A program made the position numbers and the translations under genes. DNA of 64,000 bases from Diphasiastrum complanatum (lineage: Eukaryota; Streptophyta; Lycopodiopsida; Lycopodiales; Lycopodiaceae), in contig CM055095.1 of assembly GCA_029204225.1 (NCBI GenBank), forward strand, positions 15,592,049 through 15,656,048. Reading direction: 5' to 3'. Shown one piece after another: positions 34,828-46,099 of this stretch. The notes below the pieces were generated by a model that was not told the origin of the DNA, ran no database searches, and saw nothing but the letters and a program-made list of their open reading frames with translations. Position 1 is the stretch's first letter. The number at the start of each line of letters is the position of its first letter.

Positions 34828-34995
34828 ATGGGGATGATAGGAGACGTAGTGGCGGCAGTGCGTGGCACGAATTTCAGGCATCTGCTTGTGCAGATCATCA
34901 GTCTTGGTTTAATAGTCTCTTCAGCATTGATCATATGGAAAGGATTAATGTGCTTGACTGGGAGTGAACCACATGTGGTAGTTGTTCTGTCCGGG
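34828..34995 (+). pseudogene. SEC11: Captured SEC11 (signal peptidase catalytic subunit) 5' fragment in T leader
   Basis: From the ATG at 34828: MGMIGDVVAAVRGTNFRHLL then QIISLGLIVSSALIIWKGLM and CLTGSEPHVVVVLSG. This is the N-terminus and single membrane segment of plant SEC11, the catalytic subunit of the ER signal peptidase complex. Homology ends right before the catalytic Ser region (GSMEP in the family). The ORF runs on to 35109 through unrelated sequence (LPTVDSLISTNETEP). It is in the same orientation as the actin piece and antisense to T. It cannot make an active peptidase. Confidence 0.85.
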
Positions 34996-35154
34996 AGACG
35001 TTCAAAGTTTCTTCCAACAGTGGATAGTCTCATTAGCACAAATGAAACAGAACCTTTTAATTTTTCTGGAATCTTGAGCAGATTTCGTAAATCAACTTCC
35101 GCCTGTTGAATAACTGATACCAGAAAGGATAGAGAAAGAGGAAGGTAATCACGA

Positions 35155-35232
35155 AGAGAGGATTAGGCTTAGGGTAGGTTAGGTTATGTTTAGGTCAAGT
35201 CTAGGCTAGGGTTGAAAGGTAGGGCTAGGTTT
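35155..35232 (+). repeat. Degenerate telomere-like stretch in T leader
   Basis: Repeated TTAGG / TAGGG / GCTAGG words (gattaggcttagggtaggttaggttatgtttaggtc...ctagggttg). This recalls scrambled plant telomere repeat TTTAGGG, but no two perfect units stand side by side. Confidence 0.4.
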
Positions 35233-35239
35233 TTTTTTT

Positions 35240-36011
35240 AAATATATTTCACGAAACTTCAAGATGAAAAAATTGAAAAAAAATAACAAAGACAAAAAAA
35301 CTTCAGAAATGACAAGTTGAAGTGCTTCTCTCTCACTTGGAAAAAATTCACAAATTTTTTTAAAATTCTGGCAATTCTGACCCATCTCCACAAATTTGAT
35401 CATAACTTACTCAATATTGATCCAAATCACACAAACTTAGTATCTCTGAAAAGCTAAAAACAAGCTCTATCAGGCTATAGTATCAAATCAATGATTGAAT
35501 GTGATCTGTTAGGTAGAATTAACAACAGAACAGGACTGGGAAGTTTGAAGAAAGAAAACTAACAAAACTAGAGTTACAAATCAAGATTTGTCATAACTTT
35601 TTGGATACTAATCCAAATGACCTGCCATATGGATTAGATCAAAGCTAAGACAATGCTCTAAAATCCTATGGAAAGAAACTAGAAATTAAAACTCAGATCT
35701 GAAAAATTCAAATCAAGTGAAGACAAAATTCTAGTCACCTATTTTGACAGCTTTTGGAAAAAGTGCAATAACTTTTGCATCTCTTATCCAAATGGCTTGA
35801 AAATTGGTGCAAATTAAAGCTAAAACAAAGCTCTACAAAGCTATAAAATCAAATTAGAAATAAAAAAAAAATGAAATTGAATGTCAAAAATTCGTCTGAA
35901 CAGAACTGCAAAAATTCAAACTTGAAAACTAGCAAAAAGAAAGCTACAAAAACAATAAACTCATCAAATCTAATGGAATTCACATAGAATCATCATGAAT
36001 CATGGATCTAT
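35240..36011. other. T leader, A-rich, no gene seen
   Basis: Between the primer site and the captured fragments. Purine-rich on the + strand, with 'cataactt...atccaaat' phrases repeated at about 35400, 35590 and 35770 (three loose copies of about 180 bases). No reading frame. Confidence 0.5.
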
Positions 36012-36023
36012 GCTCTGATACCA
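36012..36023 (-). other. Primer binding site of element T
   Basis: The minus strand reads TGGTATCAGAGC, five bases inside the 5' LTR end. Confidence 0.85.
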
Positions 36024-36028
36024 AGAAA

Positions 36029-36564
36029 TGTCATGTGCCAAATCTAAGCAAATAGCAATTACAATGGAAGTAAAGCTAAGAGCAAGAAAAGTACAAAGCA
36101 TTCAAGATAGCATATCCACAGAAAGCTAGAAACAATGAGATCTCAATGGAATCACATTAGCAATGAAAGAAAGAGTACAATCAATGTAAATGAGCATGGA
36201 TTCATGTAGATAGGGCACATGAGACTTAGCAATGGAAATCCCTACGGCTCACATTCACAAGGAAGCTAGAAGCTCTCACTTGCTAAATGAGCCAAAAGAT
36301 TCACAAAATGATGTCTCTTGCCTAGTTATAGACAGTGCTCTTACTTAACTTAACTTAACTATCTTGAGAGATAGTTAGCCCTTGTTAAGTATTATCTAAA
36401 CTACATTGGGCCCTTGTTGGCCTATTATCGTTAGTAATTACTTTGGAGGGCCTAAAGAGGGAACCGCCTTGTTCTTAAGGCTATTAGCTCCTTTTGGGCC
36501 TACAAAGCCTACAATGGATATTCTGATGCACTGATAAGCACTAATGTACTAGTAGTACATGATA
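36029..36564 (-). repeat. 5' LTR of element T
   Basis: 536 bases, near-identical to 29922-30443. Its outer end reads TATCATGT where the 3' LTR has TGTCATGT, a point change in the terminal TG. Followed by the target duplication GTTCG. Confidence 0.9.
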
Positions 36565-37289
36565 GTTCGCCAGTCTCCTCGTGTGAGTATGGCTAGGTCA
36601 CCTTGAATTTGCCCCCATTTTGATCAACTTTCATTCAAAATTTGCCCCAAGAGAGAGGTGTGTGTGATAGTTCCCCTCCACTTATAAAAACAGTTGATCG
36701 GACTTAGAGTAGAGTTCTCAGACAAAAAGCCTTTCCAACACTTTGCTTCCCATCTGCTAGGATTATGGCTTGATCCAACTTGTTGCCAATCTCTGAAGAG
36801 GATCCTAATCTTTCCCCTTTGAGGAAAAACACAACTGATACTAAATATCACCCATGTTCAGTGAGTTTCAGTTCCGAAGGTGGCCGTCCCAAATGAAGAC
36901 CAACTATTTCATAGAAAATCTCCTCTGAAATTGCCCTTTCCAACTTTTGACTTCCTTCTTGCATCTGGTGGGCGTTGTCGCAAATGAAACTAACCCAAGA
37001 AACAGGCTAGCCATCCATCCTTTGCAAACATCGAGTCTTTTTGTTGTCGTTCACGACGTGCGAGTACTTGAACTGCAAATCCGCCCCACAGATTCTGTAG
37101 TCCTCTTTGTTTGATGGTATCAACCTTCCAAAGAAAGCTTCCTTCTCGAGCCATCAGCTCCTTGTATCACAAGCAATCATTCAAACCAGACAAAGCACGA
37201 GTACTAAGACTCACCACGAATACATACAAGTAAGACACTCAGGCAGGTTTACTAATAGGTAACAAAGACAAGGTCCCCCTTTGAGATGG

Positions 37290-37770
37290 TTCTGCCAACG
37301 GACCTTTGCCTGGCCGCGCCCATACAGATCGATCACAGAATCAGCCCACATAGAACACCCCTCCAACTATCCGTGCTTTTACCATTAAGCAGCACATTGC
37401 CTCAGTCACGCCCCACCACTTTTTGGTCGATAGTCCTTATAGCTAAACGATCGGTAGCTATCCCGCACCGGCAGTTAACCACCCGTGTTTTACACCTAAA
37501 TTCGAACAGCATCTCTGTATCAATGGTTAACCCGTACAGTTAGAATATGTTGCCTTGCACCCCACAAGGCACAAACCATGCTTACACCAACCTAATGGCA
37601 GCACACTGCCTCGTCTGTCTTACGTGCAGACAGCACCAGGCCCAAACCGCGAGAACTGACCGTGCTTACACCTCAAGGGTAGCACCTTGACTCATCTAGT
37701 CTTCTGTTCTGCCGACCACCCTGACCGTGGACGCACCTGTGCTTACAATGTGGGAAGCACCATGCACAAT
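37290..37770 (-). repeat. Stem-loop repeat array in S-B leader
   Basis: On + the copies read gtgctt..aagcac (about 37739-37762), gtgcttacacctcaagggtagcac (about 37662-37686), catgcttac..cagcac, tgttttaca..cagcat and gtgcttttacc..cagcac (about 37374). They match the array at 39922-40304 of S-A in reverse. Confidence 0.75.
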
Positions 37771-37850
37771 AGTTTTCCTGATGAACCCAAAATAGTGGCC
37801 ATTCCTGTGAGATCCACATAGCTGACCGGCCAGTCGGCTCTGATACCACA

Positions 37851-38602
37851 TGTAGCGCAGGCATCTCAAAGGGAGTCGGGAATCACGACTTAGCTTCCCA
37901 GCCTTCAACTCTTGTCGTCCAAACCCACTTGACATACAAGTAGCCAACTCGCCAACAACGATCAGACTTAACCAACTGGAACTTCAGAAACCAACATTGA
38001 GATCCAACCTGGCACCATGCCAAATCGAGGGTCCCGATGTGGGTGACTTCCCTTCAAGCAAGCCGCCCAATATACATCAAACTTAACCAACTCGAAGCTT
38101 CATTACAAACGAGTAACATCCATTCCAAGCAAGGGGTCTGACTTACATCAGACTTAACCAACTGAAAGCTTCGTCACGAGCACTGGAAGCCAACATGGCG
38201 CCACGCTAGATTGAATAGCCATAAACAGGTAACTTCCACCCAAGCAAGCCATCCAACTTAGCCGACAGGTTAGATCCCGTTTCCCAAGATCTTAACCCAT
38301 TCACATTCATGAAAGGAACACTCAGAACCACAAGCCGCGACAGATATGGAGACAACCAGTTCCTGGACCAAATGGTCCTGACAGCATATCGCTGGCGCCA
38401 CGGACCGAATGGTCCTGATGGCATACCGCTGGCGTCCCAGAATACGACCCTCAGCTATGTGCCAAATCAAAAAGTTTGAAGCGGCCTTACAACTGGCGCT
38501 TTTACCGAACACTGAAACTCAGGAGGGAATCAGAGTCAGTTTGAGAAAAATCCCACTTTATTGATAAATATGAGAAGGTTACATTTCAAGTGTGTGACCG
38601 AC
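37851..38602 (-). repeat. 5' LTR of S-B, part before the S-A insertion
   Basis: Minus-oriented S LTR from its 3' end (TGTAGCGCAGG on +) up to gtgtgaccgac, where S-A is inserted. It resumes at 43660 with a CCGAC duplicate and breaks off at 43781. Confidence 0.85.
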
Positions 38603-39831
38603 TGTTGTAAAGCTACCTTTACAAGCTTTACTTCCGGCGCCCGCCAGCTATGTCCCCGGCGCCAGCAGCTCCCCTGCTGCTCCCGGCGCCGCTCCTGGCG
38701 CCACTGTGACCAGAATCCAGCCGACGCCAAGTTCCTATGGCTGAAAATCTTTGATCGGTTCTAGCGAAGTCCAGAGAGCTCAGAGCGATGTGCAATCACC
38801 TCACACGATCTAGGCATGATTAAAGGAAGCCTGGGGATCAATAAAATCTAGAGAGAGAAAATGACTTTCTAGAAAGAGAAAATCCTAGAGAGAGAAAAAT
38901 GTGCTTTACCAGCTTGGGTAGAGTGCTTGGTATGAGGGGGGGGGGGTGGCGAATCACACCAATACTATAGGGGAGTGCGGGTTGCGACTCAGGGCGAGCG
39001 CCAACCAAGTCTCAGCCTCCCTTGCTGGAATGTTGTCATGGCTCTCGCCTTGGCATGCTAGCGCCCCAGAGACTAGGGTCGGTCACACACATGAAATGTA
39101 ACCTTCTCAAATTTATCAATAAAGTGGGATTTTCCTCAAACTAACTCTGATTACCTTCTGGGTTTCAGTGTTCGGTAAAAGCGCCAGTTGTAAGGCCGCT
39201 TTCAAAATTTTTAACTTGGCACATAGCTGAGGGTCGTATCCCGGGACGCCAGCGGTATGTCGTCGGGACCATTCGGTCCGTGGCGCCAGCGGTATGCTGT
39301 CGGGACCATTTGGTCCAGGAACTGGTTGTCTCCATATCTGTCGCGGCTTGTGATTCTGAGTGTTCCTTGCATGAACGTGAATGGGTTAAGCTCTTGGAGA
39401 ACGGGCTCTAACCTGTCGGCTGAGTTGGATGGCTTGCTTGGGTGGATGTTACCTGTTTATGGCTGTCCAGTCTGGCGTGGCGCCAGGTTGGCTTCCAGCG
39501 CTCGTGACGAAGCTTTCAATTGGTTAAGTCTGATGTAAGTCAGACCGTTTGCTTGGAATGGATGTTACTCGTTTGTAACGAAGCTTCGAGTTGGTTAAGT
39601 TTGATGTATGTCGGGCGGCTTGCTTGGAGGGAAGTCACCCACATCGGGACCCCCGATCTGGCATGGCGCCAGGTTGGATCTCAATGTTGGTTTTCGGAAC
39701 TTCAAGTTGGTTAAGTCTGATCGTTGTTGGCGAGTTGGCTGCTTGTATGTCAAGTGGGTTTGGATGGCAAGAGTTGAAGGCTGGGAAGCTAAGTCGTGGT
39801 TCCCGGCTCCCTTTGGGATGCCTGCGCTACA
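38603..39831 (+). repeat. 5' LTR of S-A
   Basis: Begins with a GGCGCC-rich block (38625-38720) holding a gcagcagctcccctgctgctc hairpin, followed by 'gagagagaaaatgactttctag', a G run, and further down the sequence seen in every S copy. Ends CTGCGCTACA. Confidence 0.9.
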
Positions 39832-39921
39832 TGTGGTATCAGAGCCGACTGGCCGGTCAGCTATGCGGATCTCACGGAAATGGCCACGGTTTGGGGTTCA
39901 TCAAGACAACTGTTGTGCAAG

Positions 39922-40304
39922 GTGCTGCCCACAGTGTAAGCACGGGTGCGTCCACGGTCGGGGTGGTCGGCAGAACGGGGGACTTGATGAGTCAAGGTGC
40001 TGCCCTTGAGGTGTAAGCACGGTCAGTTCTCGCGGTTCGGGCCTGGCGTTGTCTGCACGTAGGACGGATGAGGCAAAGTGCTGCCTAGGGAGGTGAAAGC
40101 ACGGTCTGTACCTTGTGGGTTGCGGGGCGACATATTCGAACTGTACGGGTTAACCATTGATACAGAGATGCTGCTCGAATTCGGGTGTAAAGCACGGGTG
40201 GTTAGCTGCCGGTACGGGATAGCTGCCGATCGTTTAGCTATAAGGGCTATCGACCAAAAAGTGGTGGGGCGTGACTGAGGCAATGTGCTGCTTAATGGTG
40301 AAAG
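39922..40304 (+). repeat. Array of five stem-loops in S-A leader
   Basis: Five repeats with stem GTGCT...AGCAC around a 12-17 base loop: 39922-39943, 39997-40020, 40078-40102, 40169-40195 (stem TGCT/AGCA) and 40282-40304. Spacing 75, 81, 91 and 113 bases. Most stems are followed by GGG or GG(T/A). It starts about 75 bases after the primer site. Sense-strand leader hairpins in retroelements often serve RNA dimerisation or packaging; that role here is inference. Confidence 0.75.
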
Positions 40305-40309
40305 CACGG

Positions 40310-42405
40310 ATAGTTGGAGGGGTGTCCTATGTGGGCTGATTCCGTGATCGATTTGTATGGGCGCGGCTAGGCAAAGGTCTGTTGGCAGGACCATCTCAAA
40401 GGGGGACCTTGTCTTTGTTACTTGTTAATAAACCTGCCTGAGTGTCTTACTTGTACGTATTCGTGGTGAGTCTTAGTACTCGTGCTTTGTCTGGTTTGCA
40501 TGATTGCTTGTGATACAAGGAGCTGATGGCTCGAGAAGGAACCTTTTCTTTTGAAGGCTGATACAATCAAACAAAGAGGACTACAGAATCTGTGGGGCGG
40601 ATTTGCAGTCCAAGTACTCACACGTGAACGACAACGAAACGACTCAATGTTTGCAAAGGATGGATGGCTAGCCTGTTTCTTGGGTTAGTTTCATTTGCGA
40701 CAACGCCCACGAGACGCAAGCAGGAAGTCAAAAGTTGGAAAGGGCCATTTCAGGGGAGATCTTCTATGGAGCAGTTGATCTTCATTTTGGGACGGCCACC
40801 TTCGGAACTGAAACTCACTGAGCATGGGCGATATCCAGAATCTGTGCGGCGGATTTGCAGTTCAAGTACTCGCACGTGAACGACAACGAAATGACTCAAT
40901 GTTTGCAAAGGATGGATGGCTAGCCTGTTTCTTGGGTTAGTTTCATTTGCGACAACGCCCACCAGACGCAAGCAGGAAGTCAAAAGTTGGAAAGGGCAAT
41001 TTCAGGGGAGATCTTCTATAGCAGTTGGTCTTCATTTTGGGACGGCCACCTTCTGAACTGAAACTCACTGAGCATGGGTGATATCCAGTATCAGTTGGGT
41101 TTTTCCTCAAAGGGGAAAAGACTAGGATCCTCTTCAGAGATTGGCAACAAGTTGGATCGAGCCATAATCCTAGCAAATGGGAGCAAAGTGTTGGAAAGGC
41201 TTTTTGTCCGAAGAACTCTACTCTAAGTCCGATCAGCTGATTTATTAAGTGGAGGGGAACTATCACACACACCTCTCTCTTGGGGCAAATTTTGAATGAA
41301 AGTTGATCAAAATGGAGGCAAATTCAAGGTGACCTAGCCATACTCACACGAGGAGACTGGCGAACTTTGGACCTAATAAGTTGACAAGTTTTTGTTGTGG
41401 AAAGGAAAGTTTGTTATAGGCTTTCTCTGGACCAGCAATGATGAGGAAACATATGAGTACGCTGGCTTGTGTTACGGGTAAGGCATTTGATCAATGAAGG
41501 AACTGTGAAAGTTGAGTCTTGCATGAGAGACTTGGTATTTCGAACGGACGCTAAGGGACAGTTCGCGTTGAGATCGGATTAGTGCAAACTCTGGGTGCAT
41601 GTTTCTGATTCAAATAGAGCTACTTGAAGCCAAGCTCGATGTACACTTCTTGTTTTGACTGTGAGGCAACTAACCAGTGCTGGATTTGTGAAAGTCAAGT
41701 TCTGCGCGACGGACATGGTGCTTCAAACAAACGCGAAGAGATAGTTCGGATGCGGATCAAACTGGTGCGACCCTTTGGCTTTCCACGAGGTCAATGGTTA
41801 CATTTGGGCTGATTCAAAGAGCTACTTCAAGCTAAGTGAGAGGTGCATTGCGGAGTACTCAATCTTTGCCTACCTTAAAGAGCCAAGATGGAAAAGTATC
41901 ATGATCAGGCTGGGACAAGGAGAGAAATCAAGGTGCAGAAGCAACAAGGCACGGAGTGGACCATAAAGTGGGCAATCAAACGATAAATCCTTCGGCTCAG
42001 GGAGCCTTGATACCTGTGCGGAACTGACCAAATCTGGAGCTCAGGGAGCTCAACACAAAGTGCATCAAGGACAAATCAGGAGCTCAAAGGAGTTCCAAAG
42101 TCGAAAGTCAGAAGCGACAGGGGCGAACATTTCAAAGAAAGGCCTCTGTCACCAGTTAATAAGGTTCTCGGGTTCTACGAAAGCGATATCAAATCTACGC
42201 TTTTCCCAGACAAAGATATATTTTCAAGTTATGTAATTTTTCAATACAAAGAGCTGAGCCTCCGACTTGTGGTGTGCCAGCTTCAATGTTAATAAAAAGT
42301 GGCCAGTAAATTGAGTACTGTGCCAAGTAGCTTAAATGTATAGTTATTTTAATTGGGTGACACCTTTACTTTAATCTGACATCTGATGAGGACATCAGAT
42401 TTTAT
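40310..42405 (+). other. S-A interior, non-coding
   Basis: No convincing gene. Contains an imperfect direct duplication of about 180-190 bases (the run from 'cgcacgtgaacgacaac' with 'gcctgtttcttgggttag...gggacggccacctt', about 40620-40810 and 40870-41055). The rest matches S-B in reverse at 28862-29921 and 36570-37300. The T insertion point corresponds to about 41362. Confidence 0.7.
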
Positions 42406-42419
42406 AAAGGTGGGGTGGA

Positions 42420-43659
42420 TGTTGTAAAGCTACCTTTACAAGCTTTACTTCCGGTGCCATCGGCGCCAGCTATGTCCCCGGCGCCAGCAGCGCCCCTGCT
42501 GCTCCCGGCGCCGCTCCCGGCGCCACTGTGACCAGAATCCAACCGGCGCCAAGTTCCTATGGCTGAAAATCTTTGATCGGTTCTAGCGAAGTCCAAAGAG
42601 CTCAGATCGATGTGCAATCACCTCACACGATCTAGGCATGATTAAAGGAAGCCTGGGGATCAATAAAATCTAGAGAGAGAAAATGACTTTCTAGAAAGAG
42701 AAAATCCTAGAGAGTGAAAAACGTGCTTTACCAGCTTGGGTAGAGTGCTTGGTATGAGGGGGGGGGGGGGTGCTGAATCACACCAATACTATAGGGGAGT
42801 GCGGGTTGCGACTCAGGGCGAGCTCCAACCAAGTCTCAGCCTCCCTTGCTGGAATGTTGTCATGGCTCTCGCCTTGGCATGCTAGCTTCCCAGAGACTAG
42901 GGTCGGTCACACACTTGAAATGTATACAACCTTCTCAGATTTATCAATAAAGTGGGATTTTCCTCAAACTGACTCTGATTACCTTCCTGGTTTCAGTGTT
43001 CGGTAAAAGCGCCAGTTGTAAGGCCGCTTTCAAAATTTTTAACTTGGCACATAGCTGAGGGTCGTATCCCGGGACGCCAACGGTATGCCGTCGGGACCAT
43101 TCGGTCCGTGGCGCCAGCGGTATGCTGTCGGGACCATTTGGTCCAGGAACTGGTTGTTTCCATATCTGTCGCGGCTTGTGGTTCTGAGTGTTCCTTGCAT
43201 GAACGTGAATGGGTTAAGCTCTTGGGGAACGGGCTCTAACCTGTCGGCTGAGTTGGATGGCTTGCTTGGGTGGATGTTACCTGTTTATGGCTGTCCAGTC
43301 TGGCGTGGCGCCAGGTTGGCTTCCAGCGCTTGTGACGAAGCTTTCAGTTGGTTAAGTCTGATGTAAGTCAGACCGCTTGCTTGGAATGAATGTTACTCCT
43401 TTGTAACGAAGCTTCGAGTTGGTTAAGTTTGATGTATGTCGGGCGGCTTGCTTGGAGGGAAGTCACCCACATCGGGACCCCCAATCTGGCATGGCGCCAA
43501 GTTGGATCTCAATGTTGGTTTTCGGAACTTCAAGTTGGTTAAGTCTGATCGTTGTTGGCGAGTTGGCTGCTTGTATGTCAAGTGGGTTTGGATGGCAAGA
43601 GTTGAAGGCTGGGAAGCTAAGTCGTGGTTCCCGGCTCCCTTTGGGATGCCTGCGCTACA
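42420..43659 (+). repeat. 3' LTR of S-A
   Basis: 1240 bases, matches the 5' LTR. The GGCGCC block has slightly different unit number from the 5' copy (extra 'ggtgccatcggcgccagc'). Confidence 0.9.
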
Positions 43660-43887
43660 CCGACCCTAGTCTCTGGGGCACTGGCATGCCAAGGCGAGTG
43701 CCAGGACAACATTCCAGCAAGGGAGGCTGAGACTTGGTTGGAGCTCGCTCTGAGTCACAACCCGCACTCCCCTATAGTATTTGTAGCGCAGGCATCTAAA
43801 AGGGAGCCAGGAACCACGACTTAGCTTCCCAGCCTTCAACTCTTGTCGTCCAAACCCACTTGACATAGAAGCAGCCAACTCGCCAAC
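43660..43887 (-). repeat. S LTR fragments (rest of S-B 5' LTR and a 106-base piece)
   Basis: 43660-43781 continues the S-B LTR after the S-A insertion and breaks off at ctatagtatt. 43782-43887 is the terminal 106 bases of another minus-oriented S LTR, ending at caactcgccaac. Confidence 0.75.
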
Positions 43888-45066
43888 TGTAGCGCAGGCA
43901 TCCCAAAGGGAGCCAGGAACCACGACTTAGCTTCCCAGCCTTCAACTCTTGCCATCCAAACCCACTTGACATACAAGCAGCCAACTCGCCAACAACGATC
44001 AGACTTAACCAACTTGAAGTTCTGAAAACCAACATTGAGATCCAACCTGGCGCCATGCCAGATCGGGGGTCCCGATGTGGGTGACTTCCCTCCAAGCAAG
44101 CCGCCCGACATACATCAAACTTAACCAACTCGAAGCTTCGTTACAAAGGAGTAACATTCATTCCAAGCAAGCGGTCTGACTTACATCAGACTTAACCAAC
44201 TGAAAGCTTCGTCACGAGCGCTGGAAGCCAACCTGGCACCATGCCAGACTGGACAGCCATAAACAGGTAACATCCACCCAAGCAAGCCATCCAACTCAGC
44301 CGACAGGTTAGAGCCCGTTCCCCAAGAGCTTAACCCATTCACGTTCATGCAAGGAACACTCAGAACCACAAGCCGCGACAGATATGGAAACAACCAGTTC
44401 CTGGACCAAATGGTCCCGACAGCATACCGCTGGTGCCACGGACCGAATGGTCCCGACGGCATACCGCTGGCGTCCCGGGATACGACCCTCAGCTATGTGC
44501 CAAATCAGAAAGTTTGAAGACGAACACTGAAATCCAGAAGGTAATCAGAGTCAGTTTGAGGAAAATCCCACTTTATTGATAAATCTGAGAAGGTTACATT
44601 TCAAGTGTGTGATCGACCCTAGTCTCCGGGGCGCTGGCATGCCAAGGCGAGTGCCAGGAGAACATTCCAGCAAAGGAGGCTGAGACTTGGTTGGAGCTCG
44701 CCCTGAGTCGCAACCCGCAGTCCCCTATAGTATTGGTGGGATTCTCCACCTCCCCTCATACCAAGTACTCTACCCAGGCTGGTAAAGCACGTTTTCTCTC
44801 TCTAGAATTTACTGATCCCCAGGCTTCCTTTAATCATGCCTAGATCGTGTGATGTGATTGCACATCGATCTGAGCTCTCTGGACTTCGCTAGAACAGATC
44901 AAAGATTTTCAGCGATAGGAACTTGGCACCGACAAGATTTTCAGCGATAGGAACTTGGCGCCAAGAGCGCGCCGGCGCCAGTGGCGCCGGGAGCAGCAGG
45001 GACGCTGCTGGTGCTGGGGACAATACTGGCGCCGGAAGTAAGGCTTGTAAAGGTAACTTTACAACA
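43888..45066 (-). repeat. Solo S LTR
   Basis: Full-length minus-oriented S LTR (1179 bases, TGTTGTAAAGTTACC ... GCGCTACA) without internal sequence on either side, so a solo LTR. Carries a tandem duplication of about 32 bases (aagattttcagcgatagg..., 44902-44958). Flanks ccaac and gtgac do not form a target duplication, so the site was rearranged later. Confidence 0.8.
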
Positions 45067-45188
45067 GTGACCGACCCTAGTCTCCGGGGCGATGGCATGC
45101 CAAGGCGAGTGCCAGGACAACATTCCAACCAAGGAGGCTGAGACTTGGTTGGAGCTCGCCCTAAGTCGCAACCCGCACTCCCCTATAG
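45067..45188 (-). repeat. S LTR fragment
   Basis: From gtgaccgaccctagtctcc to cccctatag, the middle of an S LTR. Cut on the right by the start of the U LTR. Confidence 0.7.
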
Positions 45189-46097
45189 TGTTGTAAAGCT
45201 GACTCAGGTGCACCCTGTGTGCCCTGTAAGACTCTAAGGGGTGACGCTCCCTAAGGTCCCAGAGCAAGTTAGAACGTCAAGGACTGAGCCTCCGACCTGT
45301 GGTGAGCCAGTCAAGTAGTCACACGTCATGAGCTAGCTCTGGAGCTCGAGTCATGGCCTAGTCAGGAAGCAAGTTGATTCTGCCGTCGGGACTGCTCCCA
45401 GGACCCATGTCCGAGAGCCAGACTGATTTTGCTAGGCTTAATCAGCAAAATAAAAACTAAGTCCTAAAAAAGCGTGCTTTACCAGAAAGCACTATGTTTC
45501 AGAATAGAGGGGGTGCGCCGAATCACAACAGAACTATAGGGGGAGTCCGGTAGACAGAAACTTGGACAGCTCAACCAGCACCAGGAATCCAGTCGCCAGG
45601 TCTTAGTTCCCTCTACCAGCACGAGCCAGGCACAATGCCCAGCATGTGTTGGTGGCCCCGAGACTGGTCAGTCTATGTATGAATGTAACCTCTTCCAAAT
45701 CTAATAAAGTTGATCCTTGGGGATGATTACCATTTCGGTTTTGCCTCCGAGACTGGTCCAAGTGGAAGGACCCTTACTACAACCTTTTTGCGTCGCCGGC
45801 GCCTAAGGGTCCTCGTCATCGACGTGTGGCTTGCCACTATGCCAATTGGTCAGTTTGGCAACTACTATGCCTCGGGTTTCATGTGTGGCTTGTCTTTGCC
45901 TTTGGTTACCTTTTGGGGACGGATTCTGAGTTGGCTTTCGAGTTGGTTGGGATTCCAGTTTTCTTAAGTCTGAATGGTTAAGCTTTACGTTTCTGAGTTG
46001 GGTTTTACGTAAGTGCATGATGGATGAATGTTAGACTTAAGCGCGTGTTGTGGAAACCGCTCAAGTCCCAGCACCCCTTTGAGGCACCGACGCAACA
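45189..46097 (+). repeat. 5' LTR of element U
   Basis: 909 bases. TGTTGTAAAGCTGACTCAGG ... CCGACGCAACA, followed by a primer site at 46100-46111. Only the first 11 bases and a few short stretches (for example around the poly-purine 'gggggtgcgccgaatcac') resemble the S LTR. The rest differs. Confidence 0.8.
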
Positions 46098-46099
46098 TG

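Larger units (their letters stand above)
38603..43659 (+). mobile_element. S-A: complete non-coding LTR element (LARD type)
   Basis: Whole element of 5057 bases. LTRs 38603-39831 (1229) and 42420-43659 (1240), both TGTTGTAAAGC...GCGCTACA. Target duplication CCGAC at 38598-38602 and 43660-43664. Primer site 39834-39845, polypurine tract 42406-42419 (aaaggtggggtgga). The 2.6 kb interior has no gag, protease, RT, RNase H or integrase motif on either strand. LTR over 1 kb with a non-coding interior fits a large retrotransposon derivative, moved by enzymes of a partner. Both LTRs share an expanded G run (about 38937-38947 and 42758-42770), which the S-B copies lack. Confidence 0.9.

Noticed and set aside
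39257-40016. Overlapping frames reading GPFGPWRQRYAV, GGLLGGKSPTSG and VKWVWMARVEGW, repeated at 27.7, 38.2, 43.1 and 44.2 kb
   Set aside because: They are frames within the S-family LTR. They recur because the LTR recurs, they appear in both directions, and no start context or known domain supports them.
39922-40304. Regularly spaced repeats taken as a CRISPR array
   Set aside because: Plant nuclear retrotransposon leader; repeats are imperfect stem-loops with unequal spacing, no cas genes.
40023-40394. Minus-strand frame beginning MVLPTDLCLAAPIQ, also at 37286-37543 and 46291-46575
   Set aside because: It is the complement of the repeated stem-loop leader of S and U. It is open in several copies, but lies antisense to the element, ends at different places and shows no domain, so the leader RNA structure explains it better.
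37286-40394. S interior as a hidden gag-pol in another frame
   Set aside because: Checked for YxDD, zinc knuckle, DSG/DTG and integrase motifs on both strands of both copies; none found.
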